DNA from: Cryptomeria japonica
Taxonomy: Eukaryota > Streptophyta > Pinopsida > Cupressales > Cupressaceae
Reading direction: 5' to 3'
Assembly: GCF_030272615.1 (NCBI RefSeq)
Contig: NC_081406.1
Span: 238,068,422 to 238,132,421, forward strand
Length of the DNA: 64,000 nucleotides
This document shows positions 46,153 to 58,645 of this stretch, in pieces; the first letter of the stretch is position 1, and each line of letters starts with the position of its first letter. A program made the translations under genes and the position numbers. The notes under the pieces are model-generated. The model saw only the letters and a program-made list of their open reading frames with translations, ran no database searches and was not told where the DNA came from.

Positions 46153-46589
46153 GCTTCAGAAAAGATTAGGGGAGCATATCGGTGAAATATTTAAACCCCC
46201 AGTTTATATCAGTAAAGACCTTAATTGGTATATGCTACCTGTCAATTGACATAAGTTTTTAAAGTGGTAAAAGGCAAAATTAGGGTTTATGCCCTAGCAG
46301 TAATGCATTTATTATGGTAGGTGAAAATCCTGTTTAAAAGGATTTTGGTCATCATTTTCACTTATCTATTTTTGAGTGAAGAATTTTCTAGAGTAGAGTG
46401 ACAAAGAGCGATTCATCTAGCGATTCAAAGTGAATTCAAAATCTTGCAGAGGAATCTAGAGATCATTTTCAATCTATCAAGTGAAGAACACTAAGCGGTA
46501 ATCTAGCAACCGAAGTGGTGTGTTGTGAGTGACATTGGCAAACCCTAAATTATCGATTGTGAAGGTATTTCTCGAATCTCTTTCTTATC
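46153..46589 (+). promoter_or_regulatory. Inter-ORF leader of element B
   Basis: Longer than in A, C and D. A weak TATA-like TTTAAAAGG lies near 46334, and GAAGGTATT lies 26-30 bases before the ORF2 ATG. The same GGTATT motif precedes ORF2 in every copy. No coding is seen. Confidence 0.4.
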
Positions 46590-49500
46590 ATGGCATCTGC
46601 ATCGCACTCCAGTTCTAGTGCACCTGTAGATTTAGCTGATTTTATTCAAAAGAAGATGAAATACAATGCCCTATCTCAAATACCCATCGGAGTTATAGTT
46701 GAGAAAGATATTTCAGGATATATTGATTGTAAATTGGAAGATCTAGGATCCCTAGTGATTCATTCCCAGCTAGGTCTGTTCTGTGGGGATGACAAGAAAA
46801 TCAAACCTAAATATAGCATCCTAAAGAAGATGAAACTACATAATGCGGTGTATTTTCTGGAAGAGTTCACATAAGATCATATCTGCATCATCCTTAGTAG
46901 AGTACATGGTGATAAGATGTACCTCGAGTGCCCGCATGACATCACACCAGAGGCAATTCATGTCGTCACCGGTTTCTGTAACATTGGAGAGATGTCAGCT
47001 CTAAGGAAGGTCACCAAGACTGAAATGACTAAGCTCACCGATTCTCTGAGCGACCAATAGGCGACGATGATCATCAACACCATCAAGGATTATTTAGTTA
47101 AGTATGCTTGCATGGTGATTGGATACCGGATATTCTATGCTAGCATAATGAATTCTATCCCAACTACTGTGGTGAATGCCGTTGACAAAATGATTAAAGA
47201 AAATACTACATTTGACCTATGTACCTGTTTGTAGAAGCAATTGCTATTGAACCTAAAGTTCATTAAACAAGACAATGCTTTAAGGTTCAGATTTGGATAA
47301 CTACTGGTTGACCTATTCTTTTATTTTCAAGGTTATTTCCCAGGAATAGGTGATGTGCAATGGTCTGCTGACCTACCGGTCTCTAGACAAATCAAGGAAA
47401 GTCTTCAAGTAGTGGGAACTTCACATCATGAGGCTTTGAATAAGTATTTTGATGAATTCAAGCAGAAAATGAGCCAAAGAATGAGGATATCTAGTGATAT
47501 TGTGAAGAAATATGAAGATGATATCTTCTTCACAATAAAGGTAGATGAATGCATAATGGAAGTGGTGGAACCGAGAAAGGAAGTAGTTGAACCAATGGGT
47601 TATGAAGTGATGTATGATATGTTGATTGGGTATGCCTCTACCATACTTGCCTCTCCACTGGATGTGAAGAAAAAGAGAACCGGTACCTACTTAGAGAGGG
47701 TCACACTGGTTGAAGAACCAAAACAAAAAAAGGACAAAGTAGTGCCATCGGTATCTGCACCGGTTACTTCTACCAATCCAAAAGTGACCAAGCGGTCACC
47801 TGCTAAAAAGAAACTTGAGGTTGTTCCCGCTAAAGTCTTTGAGAGGAAGAGGAAAACCAAAACCAGCTCACCAGAGTCAGAAGATACTGAACTAGAAATT
47901 CAACCTGAGAAGACAAGACAATCAAGCAAGAAAGCAAAATCTATTGGTAATGCACCTGCAACTTCTGCATCGGTAAATATAGATATTTCCTCTTATAAGC
48001 CAATGACACATTGTCAGAGGACTTTAAAGAATATAAAGAGGAAAGTGCTTGATGATTTAAAAGAATATTTTGATGATTTCACTGATAGTGAGAAAGAAGA
48101 AGTAGAGCAGGAAATCATTAAATATTCATGTGTTAATGACCAGTCGCCATCAGAAATTAGATCGGTGACACCTAATTCTTTATACAATTCTTTGGACAAT
48201 AAATGGCACATTGCCATTGAAAAGGAACAGGAAATAAGGGAGAGAGTCTTTGCACAATACTTTCTCGATGCCTCTAATTCTTAATTATTTGAGATAATGG
48301 ATAAGAACAAAGGCCTCTTCTTCATGAGAAGAAGAAGACTTAGGCTACCAGAAGGTAAAGCTTCTGAAGTGGAGAAGGATGCACATTTACATGCCAAAGC
48401 TACTGTCTGGTTACACCAAGTGTCTGAGGCTAATCTGAAGGCTAAACAAGCACCTAATCTAACATCAGGCAAACCAGATGAAGCATTTGATAGTGAAGGG
48501 GAAAGAGTGACATAGCAAAACTATCCCATTGATGTGGATGCATTAGATGTTGAGGATGTCACTCCAGACACAGAGAAGGAGAAATAGGACAAAGAAAAAG
48601 CAGAAAAAGAGAAGTAGGACAAACAAGAAATGAAGAAAGAGCAAGCAGAAATAGAAAAGAAAGAGGAAGATAAGAGGAAAGAGGAAGAGAAAAAGAAAGA
48701 GGAAGACAAAAGGAAAGAGGAAGAGAAAAAGAAAGAGGAAGACAAAAGGAAAGAGGAAGAGAAATAGAAAGAGGAAGAAGAGGAAAGAGGAAGAGAAAAA
48801 GAAAGAAGAGGAGAAGAGAAAAGAAGAGGAGAAGAGGAAAGAAGAGGAGAAAAAGGAGGAAGAAAAGAAAAAGCAGGAAGAAGAGAAGAAGACGGAAGAA
48901 CTGAAGAAGAAACAAGAAGAGGAGCAAAAGAAGAAAGAAGAGGAAAAGAAAAGAGTAGCAGAGGAGAAGGAAGTAGAGAAAACCAAACAAGCAGAGACTC
49001 CCAAGGCAACCAGTGGCCAAGCCAAACCGGTTGACACCACCAGTCCGATTGACCTTCAATCAACATATGAGTCCGAGCTACTGTGAGGCATCAAACTAGC
49101 ACAAGAAAGACTAGAAGAGTTGCGAAGGAAGAAGGAAAAGGATGTCATACAAACTGCGGTTGACACCTTTACCAGTCTGATTCCTGGTACTAACCTCCCC
49201 AGTATCAATTCCTCTCTGTCCAAGCTGAAACTCCTTTGTACCGTAGTAGAGGACCAAGTACAATGCTTGGAAGATGTTGCTGCAACCACTACCAAGAAGA
49301 ATCATGAAAAGGCACTGAACACTACCTCATTCAAGAAACTGAATGAGCTCTGGTCACAACTTTTGAAGCAGCAGAAGGATATCAGGGGTGCTATGGATGA
49401 GGGCAAATTACTATTGAGTAAAATCTGCCAACCCCATCTATTTTGTGATGATGTGCTTAAGCAGAAAGATAAACTCCAATCGGAGTTCCAGGCATACATC

Positions 49501-49857
49501 AACACCTTCAAGATCCCATATGATTCATTTACTACATATGGGCAAACAATTAATCACTATTAGCTGCAGACTACCAGGGTGGAATCAGAAATATGCAACT
49601 GAACAAAAGATTTGCAGGAGCTTCAACTGGTCTTATTACCCAGACTGCAGATTCTTCAGAAATATTTTCTCAATTTGGAAGCCATCATGGTAACTCAAGA
49701 GATGAGTACCATTGATGCTATGGAGGAACTGGTATTCCAGATGCAGATAGAAAGTGAGGTTGCTACCTCATTACTTGAGTCATGGACATTGGCCATGAAA
49801 ACTTTTATGCATGATTTTAAATATGTTTTTGATAAGTTTTATTCCTTATTGTTATAA
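46590..49857 (+). pseudogene. Element B ORF2: uncharacterised protein with long Lys/Glu repeat
   Basis: ATG 46590 (MASASHSSSSAPVDL). Family motifs: YIDCKLEDLG, LSRVHG, VVTG, PGIGDVQWSADLPVSRQIKE, MEVVEPRKEVVEPMGYE. Then a basic Thr/Ser/Lys region, a Lys/Glu repeat (48590-48985), and a C-terminal helical segment (LPSINSSLSKLKLL, LVLLPRLQILQ, WTLAMKTFMHDF) ending at TAA 49855-49857. About ten stops; the frame shifts by one within the repeat region. The C-terminal PRLQ/PRLD helix is shared with A, C, H and I. No known catalytic motif is visible. Confidence 0.65.
48590..48985 (+). repeat. Lys/Glu-coding low-complexity repeat in B ORF2
   Basis: Purine-only DNA, including about three units of a 36-bp repeat (GAGGAAGAGAAAAAGAAA alternating with GAGGAAGACAAAAGGAAA, near 48664-48770). 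It encodes a charged single-helix-like KEEEKKKEEDKRKEEE pattern. Its minus strand gives Ser/Leu/Phe-rich open frames that are shadows. Confidence 0.85.
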
Positions 49858-50138
49858 ACATTTACTCTATTTTTATATATAAGGAAACAAGGGTTATTCT
49901 GCATTACTTTGTCATTGTTGGCAAAGGGGGAGTAGTATTTAAAATTTTGGTGAATGTTACCATTTCATGTATACTTTCATGTTACCACTTTGCGGGAGTA
50001 GTATACATTGTAATTTCTGCAAAAGGGATAGTGTATATGCTTAGGGGGAGTAATTTTGATTATGGCATATTTTTGTTGTAAAAACACTTAGATGTCAAAA
50101 TTTTCCTAAGTGTTGCTATCAATGCCAAAGGGGGAGAT
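49858..50138 (+). promoter_or_regulatory. Element B polypurine tracts
   Basis: GGGGGAG runs near 49926, 50043 and 50127-50138, the last directly before the LTR (AAAGGGGGAGAT). A similar but weaker GCGGGAGTAG lies near 49993. Confidence 0.7.
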
Positions 50139-51259
50139 TGTTGGCACTTTGATGATGTTTTAATTGTCATTGATGGACACACACTTTCTTTGTGATGGAC
50201 ACACACTTTCTTGTTATATAAGTTATGCTCAACCGGTAATTGTTCCAACCGATATTATATATTAGTCTTTAGACTATCGGTGTTTTGCAGAAGATGTTTA
50301 CCGGTCACAAATTGACTGAAGACCCAAGTGTTATGAAGACCTCAAGTGGTATGAAGGAACAAAGTGGTAGTTAACATTTTTCAATCTTCATTTTTGACAA
50401 CTGGTAATCGGTATATTGTATGAACTAGTATTACTCTGTGATGAGTTACCAATCGGTATTTCTGTGATGAGTTATCATCCACCGACACTTTGGTGGTGTT
50501 TTTGTGTCGTGTTACCAAATGTGTCTAGATGCACTAAACCTAGGAACTTGTAGTTTAATCCTATTGGACCGACATAAAATAAGTTTCCTTTATAAGGACA
50601 TCATGTCTAGGGTTTGTATATGTGAGAGATGTATGATGTATGAGAAGGTTATGTGCGATCTTTGCAGAGAAGATTAGGTCTATGTGAAGAGTTAGAGTGT
50701 GGAGATATTAAAGACTGAAGTAATGCTGAAATACATTAACAATGAGCTATCAAGGATCTAACCAAGCATACTGTACTAGTATCTAGATCACTCACTTGTT
50801 GATTACTCACATCTTCAACAAGTCTGAAACCCTTAACCGGGTAGGCCCAGAAAAGCCTTTGTAAATCCTCTAACAAGGTGGTTCACAACTGTGGATCTGA
50901 AATCCTTTAACAAGGTAGTCTTTAATAGGACTTATCTCCTAACAAAGATCTAGATTCCTAACAGGATATGTTCTGGTGAAGAACATTGTATGACCTTAAC
51001 CGGTCTGGTTTCTATTTTGCAGATAGTTACTTGTGAGTTTCTTCTCACCGTGGTTTTTCCCATTTGGGTTTCCACATCAAATATCTTGTGTTATGGTGTT
51101 TGTGCTCTTGTGGGTGAATGCTTTGTTTGCTATTTGGTTTGCATTTATCTTAACCAGTTTATTAGTGAATCCATTACACTGGTTAAATGCTAAATTGTTA
51201 AGAGTTTGTTTACAGTATTTTTTGGTATACTAATTCACCCCCCCTCTTAGTATTCATCA
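50139..51259 (+). repeat. Element B 3' LTR
   Basis: Begins TGTTGGCACTTTGATG and ends TTAGTATTCATCA, followed by TSD TGAAC. A 22-bp tandem duplication (TGATGGACACACACTTTCTT, at 50171 and 50193) is absent from the 5' LTR, so it arose after insertion. TATA-like TTATAAGG near 50590. Confidence 0.92.
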
Positions 51260-52017
51260 TGAACACCATAACACATAATTTATATGTGGAAAACCTCAAA
51301 GAGGAAAAACCACAGTGGGATTTGTGACCCACAATATCTGTTCACTGGCCATATGAAAAGATATTACATATAATGGGGGTCTTCACATGTAGAAGGCACA
51401 CTTTCTAGAGCATACTGCTCATCACTAGAGAGCCTCACTGACTACAAGCTTTCTGCTAAATTAAAATACTGAAAATGAACTCAAGAATGCATTTGCAATG
51501 CCAAATAGAGTTTTGGTTCTAGCTCTGCTCTGTACTGGTTCATAAACCCTGAACACTACTACCGGTATCTCTTCTCCTCTAAGAATGCTTTCCAAGCTAT
51601 CTACAAATCATTGCATGATATAACATTCATATACAAAATGATCTTCATATATATATTTTGCATTATGGAGTTCTTCTATATTCTCCTATTTCCATATCAT
51701 GTCACTATTATCTTTCAAAATGACCTAGCAGACTAACCTATATACCCATTACAAACAATATGACTTATGTCGGCTTACATTACAAAAAGATATTCAATAT
51801 CGGCCTTGACAATAATTACAAAATTATTATTAAATAAATCTTCCTTGATTTTGTTTTCCTTGAAGTATTGATGCTGGTGCTGGTGTCTGTGTACCCTTGA
51901 ATGCTCCAAAGTAGGTGTCTGTCGCTGTATGCCTCCTAGTGCTGGTATATGACTTCCATCTGATCTTGTTGCCATAAATGACAACAAAATGAATCCAATG
52001 AGTGTCAATTGCCAACA
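51260..52017 (-). repeat. Element C 3' LTR, main piece right of B
   Basis: Continues the LTR interrupted at 43710 (TSD copy TGAAC at 51260-51264) and ends at 52017, where the minus strand reads TGTTGGCAATTGACACTC after the polypurine tract. It matches the 5' LTR of C (57180-57800). Confidence 0.85.
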
Positions 52018-52262
52018 ATCTCCCCCTTTGGCATTGATGGCAACACTCATGTGAAAAATGGATTCCCTACTGGTTCGACTGAAATATGCTCCCCCTGAGC
52101 AATACACTCCTTCTGATATCCTGATATCCTTCCCATTTGTTCTTATCTGGTATTTTCTGATATTTTTCATATATATACATACTCCCCCTTTGAAATTAAT
52201 GCCAAAGACAGGTGAAAGAATTGAAAGAATTCATAACAAAGAATAAATTAATATTGTTAATT
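52018..52262 (-). promoter_or_regulatory. Element C polypurine tracts
   Basis: On the minus strand, GGGGGAG runs lie at 52018-52030 (next to the LTR), near 52090 and near 52182. The spacing and number are like those in A, B and G. Confidence 0.7.
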
Positions 52263-55200
52263 TCATTGGAGCTTAATCAGTTTCAAGATTTCTGGGTAAT
52301 CCTTATCCAATAACTGACGATATGTATCCTAGCCAGTTTTAAAAGTTTCAGAAATGGATACTAGTCCACTTAGTAAGTGTTCTAGTGTTTCCTTCTCTTT
52401 GACTTCTGCCGGTGTGGGTTTAGCTATCATGTCCATGAGCTCTCTCTTATGAGCAACCAATGAATCTAATCTGGGACTTACTAGTCCTCTAAGACTTCTT
52501 GCCCTATGAATGATCTTATCTTTCTCTTTCTCCAAAGCAAAAATTTGGTTCTCCAAGGACAAAATTTGTCCATCAACAGATCTAGTCAGCACAGTTAATC
52601 CATTAAAAGAATTAGCAATGTTAGCTATCTTGTCATATAACTTCAATTTGACATCTACATTAGCTATAAGAATTTCTATGTTACAACACACTCTTTAGAT
52701 ATTTGTACATTGTTTTAAACAAACCTCAATAAGAATAAGTTTGTCCTCAATTTTCTTCTTCTCTGTATCTATGATCTTATCAAAAGATATTCTTTTAGTT
52801 GCTGTGAACTTTTCCAAAGCCTTTCGGTCTGCAATCTGCTTCATAGATTGAAAATTGTTAGAAATGTGCTCTGTTAGAGCCTTGAGCTTACCGGAAGGGC
52901 TTGCTCCTTCTTCAATCTGATAGTTAGGTTTCAATCTGTGCAACATTGTAACCGATTGATCAAATATTCCTTTATTTGTAGTATCCTCCTTTAGTAATTT
53001 CTGAGTAGGCATCATCATCAACTTAGTTGGACTCACCTCAGAGACTGATTTCTTCTCAACCTAAGAAGTATCAATTGCCATAACCTTTGCCGAGAAATCA
53101 GTTTTAACTGCCGGTATGGACTCATTTGCTTTTACTTTATCCTGTTCAACCTCTTTTGCATCGGTGGCTTTGCCACCTGGTGTAGTGTCAGTTACTGTCG
53201 GTGGATTGTTATCCATAATATTCACAGTGTCCTATACATTTCCTTGCTCAAAAATGGTTTGTGCTGGTATAAACTATACACTTTCTTTTACTATCGGTTT
53301 TGTTTGTATATCTATAGTTACTATCAGTTGTGTCAAAATTGGAGTTGAATTGCCCAAAATACCTTTCCCTTTTGATTTTTCAGGAATGGTGGAAGTTGTT
53401 GCTTTTGCAAATTCTTCTTGAGATTTAAGAAAATTTGGATTTTTCTGAAAGAATTTGGTCCAACCCATACTAGTCTCATTTATCACCTCATTTACTCTGC
53501 CCATCATAAGGCTTATTTGCCAGGGTTTACTACTAAAAACTGTCCTGTTTGCAATATCTATGCATGTTTTCATTTCCTCATTGTTTACAACACCGCACAT
53601 TTCTAAAAGTGCTACTTCCTTAATCTCCCTATCCCTCTTGACAGCTTAAAGTCTTCTAGCCTCAAGTTTATTATACAAGGATAGAGGTATCTCCTTCAAA
53701 ATTTCAACTAAGGCTTTCTTATAGATGTCTATATATAACAAAATATCCTCTTCTACTTCATTTTGCTCATTTTCTTCTAAGTCTTCATAATACTGATACA
53801 TTTTTTAAAATTCCATTGTTTGTAATTTCATCAATTAGCTTAGGACATGACATTGTGGTCTTATTGGTTTCAGTATCATCACCCTTCTTCTTTTTGCTTG
53901 TGGATGCTGAGGTAGATGTGACTGGTTTCCTCTTTTGCATAGGCTTCCTTGCCAGTGGTGGAGGTGCAGTAGGTTTAGTTGCCTTTCTAACAAGTCTCCT
54001 CCTAGACTTTGCCTTCTTCTACTCTACCGGTGGTTGTACCACTTTCTTCCTTTGTACCCTTCTGAAAGCTAGAGGTTCATTATCCTTAGGGTCAGAATCA
54101 GAAGTGATAGGGGAAATGAAATCTTCAAGCTTCTTCACTTCTGTAGTACTAGCCTCTACCGGTTTTGCTGCCTGTTTGGATCCAGAACCTAGTTGAGTGT
54201 CTATTTTATGAATTACATCATGTACATATGCAAACATATTCTCTATTTTCTTCTCTCTTCTCTTCCTGTTAAAACTGGTTTTCACTTCAAGAGCCTTCTC
54301 TTCTGCCATACCAAAATGCTTTATTTTATCATCTAATGGGGCATCTAACAACATTTTTGCATAGAGTTCAAAAATGTTGTCATCTACCTCATATCCAAGC
54401 TCTATAATCCATATGGTCCTTAGTTCAACTGCTTCCATAAGAGTTTCATCGGTTTTTACCATTAAATAGATATCAATGGAGTACTTCTCCACAATGTTCT
54501 TTGATATTCTCTCCCTTTTCCTCATGTTTTCTTGGAATATTTTGAAATACCCCCAAAGATTCTCATCTCTGCCGGTACCAAGACCGGTAATTGCTTCCTT
54601 GATCTGCATACTTACCGGTATGTCATGAGCCCAATGCTTCTTCCCTAGACCGAGTAGCTCATTCAGGAAGTAAAGCATTAAACAAACAATCAAATTTCCA
54701 TATCTAAAAGTGTCTTTCTTAACTTCCTTGATCTTACCAAGGTTTAACATCAATTCACTCCTCATCCATTCACATAAATCATACTTTACATCATTTCGCA
54801 ACATCTGATATGCAGCATGAATGCATGAACTAGCAACAAAATTCAATCGGTTGGATTGAGTTACCTTATAACCTATTATCATGCTTGCAAATTTCACATT
54901 AGTGTCGATGATTATGTTGATCCTCATTGATCTACTATCAGGAGTTGCACTGGTGAGTTTTTCGACCTTATTGTTGGAAACTTCCTTGCTAGGTTCTTGT
55001 CCGACTTTGGGTGTTAGTGACTTCTTGAATAGCCTCCTTTGTGATCATGTAAGGCTGATCCAACCGGATAATTTCATTGTGAGCCCTTCTCAGAACATAT
55101 CTAATGACCTCATCTTTAAATTCCAGTATGTACAAAATACTGGTTAACCCTAGATCCTCAATTGCTTTGTATTCCGCCTTAATGGATCTAGAGTCTCCCA

Positions 55201-55441
55201 GTATCATAGATTGATACATGCTTTTGATGTCCTCTGTGCCCAAATCCTCCAAGGTGCAGTGAATGTATTCCCTCACATCTTCAACATACATCACGTTGTC
55301 AAGAACCTGAGAAAATGCTCCCGCAGAGTCTTCTTTCTTAGCAATTTCGGGAACCTCCTTGAATACAGGCCTTAACCTATCCTTAACTTTGAGAATGGTA
55401 GGATTTTCAATGAAAGTAGGAGCTGAAGTTCCAGATGCCAT
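52263..55441 (-). pseudogene. Element C ORF2: uncharacterised protein
   Basis: ATG 55441 (MASGTSAPTFIENPTI). Motifs: YIHCTLEDLG, RRAHNE, KFASMIIGYK followed by VTQSNRLN, LGLGKKHWAHDIPVSMQIKE, MEAVELRTIW followed by ELGYE, YAKMLLDAP, then SPITSDSD and FRRVQRKK, a Lys/Thr-rich middle, and helical ends with LVSPRLDSLV. The true stop is TGA at 52263-52265; a TAG at 52329 replaces the Trp kept in H. At least two frameshifts (between 55000 and 54930, and near 54000-53600). About 1060 codons, as in A. Confidence 0.65.
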
Positions 55442-55752
55442 TTTGAAGAATACCTAAAAGTGAAAACTGGTGGAAGATTGAGTGCTTCTCAGATAATTGC
55501 TCAAAATCCTTTCACAATGCTTTTGCTTGCTCTTAATTCTCCTAAAATTCACCCTTTCTTTGGTATGAATGCTTGAAGGCTCAGTGAGTGAAAATGAATT
55601 CACTTACCCTTTTTATCAGTGAATAAAACCCTAATCTTTCTTTGTAATAAATGCTTCACGAAAAACCCTAGTGGATGTCGGTTTCACAGTCTTGTGCTGG
55701 GTGAACCTTCATCAATGATGAACATAACTCTCCAGATCCCTTCTAGATCTCC
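55442..55752 (-). promoter_or_regulatory. Inter-ORF leader of element C
   Basis: On the minus strand, a TATA-like GATAAAAAG lies about 165 bases before the ORF2 ATG, and TTAGGTATT lies about 8 bases before it. CACTGAGCCTTCAAGC resembles CACTGAGCATTCAAAC in the leader of D. Confidence 0.4.
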
Positions 55753-56975
55753 TTAGATCTCCTCTGAGGTAATATGCAAGATTTTGCAATGACTCTGCCA
55801 ACCCCTAAGGCTTATGCCTCTGTTACCGGTGGAATTTCCTTCCAATAGAGGAACACCTTGTTCTACCGATGGAGTTACCGATATAGATCCATCTCCACTT
55901 GGTTCTTTAGGTTTTCTAACCCATCTCTTGGTGTGATCTAGTTGTATTTCATCTACCTTCTTCTTTCCTTTCTCATTATCTTTATCATTACTAACCGGTT
56001 GAGTCTTGCTTCTGCAATACTTAGCAATATGACCTATTTTGTTGCATGCATAACATGTAACATTGCTCTTTTGAATTGCTTTGACATATCCAGTGTCATT
56101 TCTTGACCTACAATGATTAGCAAAATGAAAAAAACTTTCCACATGCTTGACATTTAACATTCATTCTTCAATCTTCTGATCTATGACCATATTTCTTGCA
56201 ATTTGTGCATTGACTGGGAATAAAATTTTAGTTTTGATTTGCTTTATTTATACATTGTTTAGCTCTATGCCCAAATTTATTGCAAACAAAACATCTACCA
56301 TTGAATTTATAAGCATTAGATTGCCTCACTAGTTTCCTCTGTTCTGATGAGTTCTGCATACCGGTTGTCTAATCTTCATTTGTAGTACAAGAGATTTCAC
56401 CTTGTACAAATCCAAGTCCTCTAGAATCATCAATCCATCTTTGTCTTTTCAATAAGTCATTCAACTGTGCAACACTGATCCTAAATTTTTCTTTATACTC
56501 ACTTGCAGTAGTCAGATCATCTCTCAAAATAGTTATTTGTCTTTCAAGTTCTTGTTCATTATTTCGGGAGTGTGCTAAATCAGTTCTCAACAAATTATTC
56601 TCATGAGTCAATCTGCCACATTCATCAAATTTGTTCTTCAGAGATATAACAAGATTATCTTCCTTCTTCTTTATGTCCTCAATATCTTTTGATAACCTCA
56701 TAGTCAGATCTTGCATTTCATTCTTCATGAGCATGTTTTCTTGACTTATTTTTTGATATTGTTCCTTTAAGTGCATTCTTCTCCTCATCATCTGGGTTTT
56801 GCAAAAGTTCTTTTCTCTTGGCTTGAGCTAATGATAGCCATTCTTGTAGGATAAGAATGAATTCATTAGCATAATTCAATTCATCTTGCAATTTCAAGTT
56901 CTTTATCCTTTCAACATCATAATCCTCAAGAGCCATCTCAAGTTGCTTCTCCATAGTCATGTTCAAAGATTCCAT
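55753..56975 (-). pseudogene. Element C ORF1: coiled-coil zinc-knuckle Gag-like protein
   Basis: ATG 56975 (MESLNMTMEKQLEMAL). Coiled coil to about 56460, then GLGFVQGEIS. Zinc knuckles: CFVCNKFGHRAKQC (about 56290), CTNCKKYGHRSED with the last Cys lost to a TGA, a damaged third (CQACGKF), and CYACNKIGHIAKYC (about 56055). The first knuckle Cys is encoded by TGT, where A and D have TGA. One frameshift near 56770 and several stops. Confidence 0.75.
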
Positions 56976-57020
56976 TTTCAGGATCTTCCAGAAGTTGTTA
57001 AACTTCTTTCGAGGAATCAG

Positions 57021-57034
57021 GTTCTGATACCAAT
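57021..57034 (-). promoter_or_regulatory. Element C primer binding site
   Basis: The minus strand reads ATTGGTATCAGAAC after the LTR. It is the Met-tRNA primer type with one mismatch. Confidence 0.8.
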
Positions 57035-57800
57035 TGTTGGGATCCAAGAACATTGACGGGGGGATGAATCAATGTTCTACTGGTATGATAAGATTTCATC
57101 CTTTTATACCATACACATATAAATTGGTAAACAAATAAACATATATCAAGAAGCAATTAAACCATCCACATAAATGAACACCATAACACACAAAATTTAT
57201 ATGTGGAAAACCTCAAAGAGGAAAAACCACGGTGGGATTTGTGACCCACAATATCAGTTCACTGACCATATGAAAATATATTACATATAATGGGGGCCTG
57301 CACATGCAGGAAGACACACTGCCTAGAGCATACTGCTCATCACTAAAGAGCCTCACTGACTACAATCTTTGTGTTAAAGTAAAATACTGAAAATCAACTC
57401 AAGAATGCATCTTCTATGCCAAATAGAGTTCCGGTTCTAGCTCTGCTTTGTACTGGTTCATAAACCTTGAACACTAATACTGACATCTCTTCTCCTCCAA
57501 GAATGTTTTCCAAGCTATATACATATCATTGCATGATATAACATTCGCATACAAAATGATCTTCATACATATATTTTGCATTATGCAGTTCTACTATATT
57601 CTCCTATGTCCATATCATGTCACTATTATCTTTCAAAATGACCTAGTAGATTGACCTATATACCCATTACAAACAATATGCCTTATGTCGGCTTACATTA
57701 CAAAAAGATATTCAATATCAGCCTCAACAAAAATTACAAAATGATTTATTAAATAAATCTTCCTTGATGTTGGCTTCCTTGAAGTATTGATGTTGGTGCC
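57035..57800 (-). repeat. Element C 5' LTR, cut by element D
   Basis: Starts TGTTGGGATCC (57035) and runs parallel to the 3' LTR until TGATGTTGGTGCC (57800), where D begins. About 140 bases of the LTR are missing from this side and should lie beyond D. Confidence 0.85.
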
Positions 57801-58574
57801 TGTTGGCATTCCACACTCTAATGAGAAATGATGGTGTTGTCATTGATGGAAATCTTCAGGCAACCTTGTGGCATTCATCTAGTAAACCATCGGCAGGTAA
57901 CGACACCGGCAGTGGCTACAATGCATACCAACACTCTAGCTGACAAGGAATAAGCTTTTGTATTTAATGTAATTATATTTTGTAAAGCCGACATGGCATA
58001 TTGTAATAGACTCATATATGTATGAGATCTTGTAAATCATTTTGAGATATGAGATGGAATATGAATGAGTGAATAATAAGGAAGATATATGTGAATGCAT
58101 AAGCTAGATTTTGTATAAGGTTTATGGTTATAGTATGAGCTTAAACTGGTATTGAACCTGGCATAGTTGATGCTGATTTGAAGCAGTACATTGTCTTGGA
58201 TTCTCGTAATCCATTTTGTAAGTCAGTGAGACTTCTATTTTGTAGATTGAGCAGTGAGCTCTAGGCAGTTGGCCTTCCTGCATGTGCAGGCCCCTCATTG
58301 TAAGTAATATTTATTCATTGGCCAGTGAGTGAATATTGTGGGTCACAAATCCTACTGAGGTTTTTCCCACACCAGGTTTCCTTGTTAAACATCTTGTGTT
58401 ATGGTGTGTTTTCTATGTTATCTTTATTGTTCCTATTTACTACATTAATTCTTATTTATCGGTACACTATTTTGGAATGCAAAATACTTAATAAGGTTAA
58501 ATATTTTGTACACTGGTTAGATACTGATTCACCCCCCCGTTTCAGTATCTTTGGGACTATCATTAATCCTAACA
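57801..58574 (+). repeat. Element D 5' LTR (774 bp)
   Basis: TGTTGGCATTCC to CATTAATCCTAACA. It ends after ATTCACCCCCCCG and CAGTATCTTTGGGAC, parallel to the A LTR end. CACCGGCAGTGG near 57904 is a shared CCGG motif. No clear TATA box. Confidence 0.85.
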
Positions 58575-58575
58575 A

Positions 58576-58589
58576 TTGGCATCAGAGCC
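58576..58589 (+). promoter_or_regulatory. Element D primer binding site
   Basis: TTGGCATCAGAGCC, one base after the LTR, matches the Met-tRNA primer type with one T-to-C change. Confidence 0.85.
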
Positions 58590-58645
58590 TGGTCCTCTAT
58601 TTTTAAAAGCCTAACAGCTTGAGAAAGATTCTGACACTGATACAG

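Larger units (their letters stand above)
43711..51259 (+). mobile_element. Element B: complete pol-less two-ORF LTR retrotransposon (7.5 kb)
   Basis: LTRs of 1117 and 1121 bp; TSD TGAAC at 43706-43710 and 51260-51264; primer site; ORF1; leader; ORF2; repeated polypurine tracts. No protease, integrase, RT or RNase H in about 5.3 kb of interior. It therefore shows the complete structure of the family. The 5' terminus is TA instead of TG (G-to-A decay). It lies within the 3' LTR of C, itself a relative. Confidence 0.92.
43567..57800 (-). mobile_element. Element C: A-like pol-less element, split by B and cut by D
   Basis: Minus-strand order: 5' LTR (57035-57800, cut by D), primer site, ORF1, leader, ORF2, polypurine tracts, 3' LTR (52017 down to 51260, then 43710-43567, split by B). 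The two LTR parts join at AACCATCCACATAAATGAAC, exactly as in the intact 5' LTR near 57160. It is inserted in ORF2 of element I. No pol domain is present. Confidence 0.85.

Noticed and set aside
48521-49066. Three overlapping minus-strand open frames rich in Ser, Leu and Phe
   Set aside because: They are the antisense of the purine-only Lys/Glu repeat of B ORF2, which lacks stops on both strands by composition.
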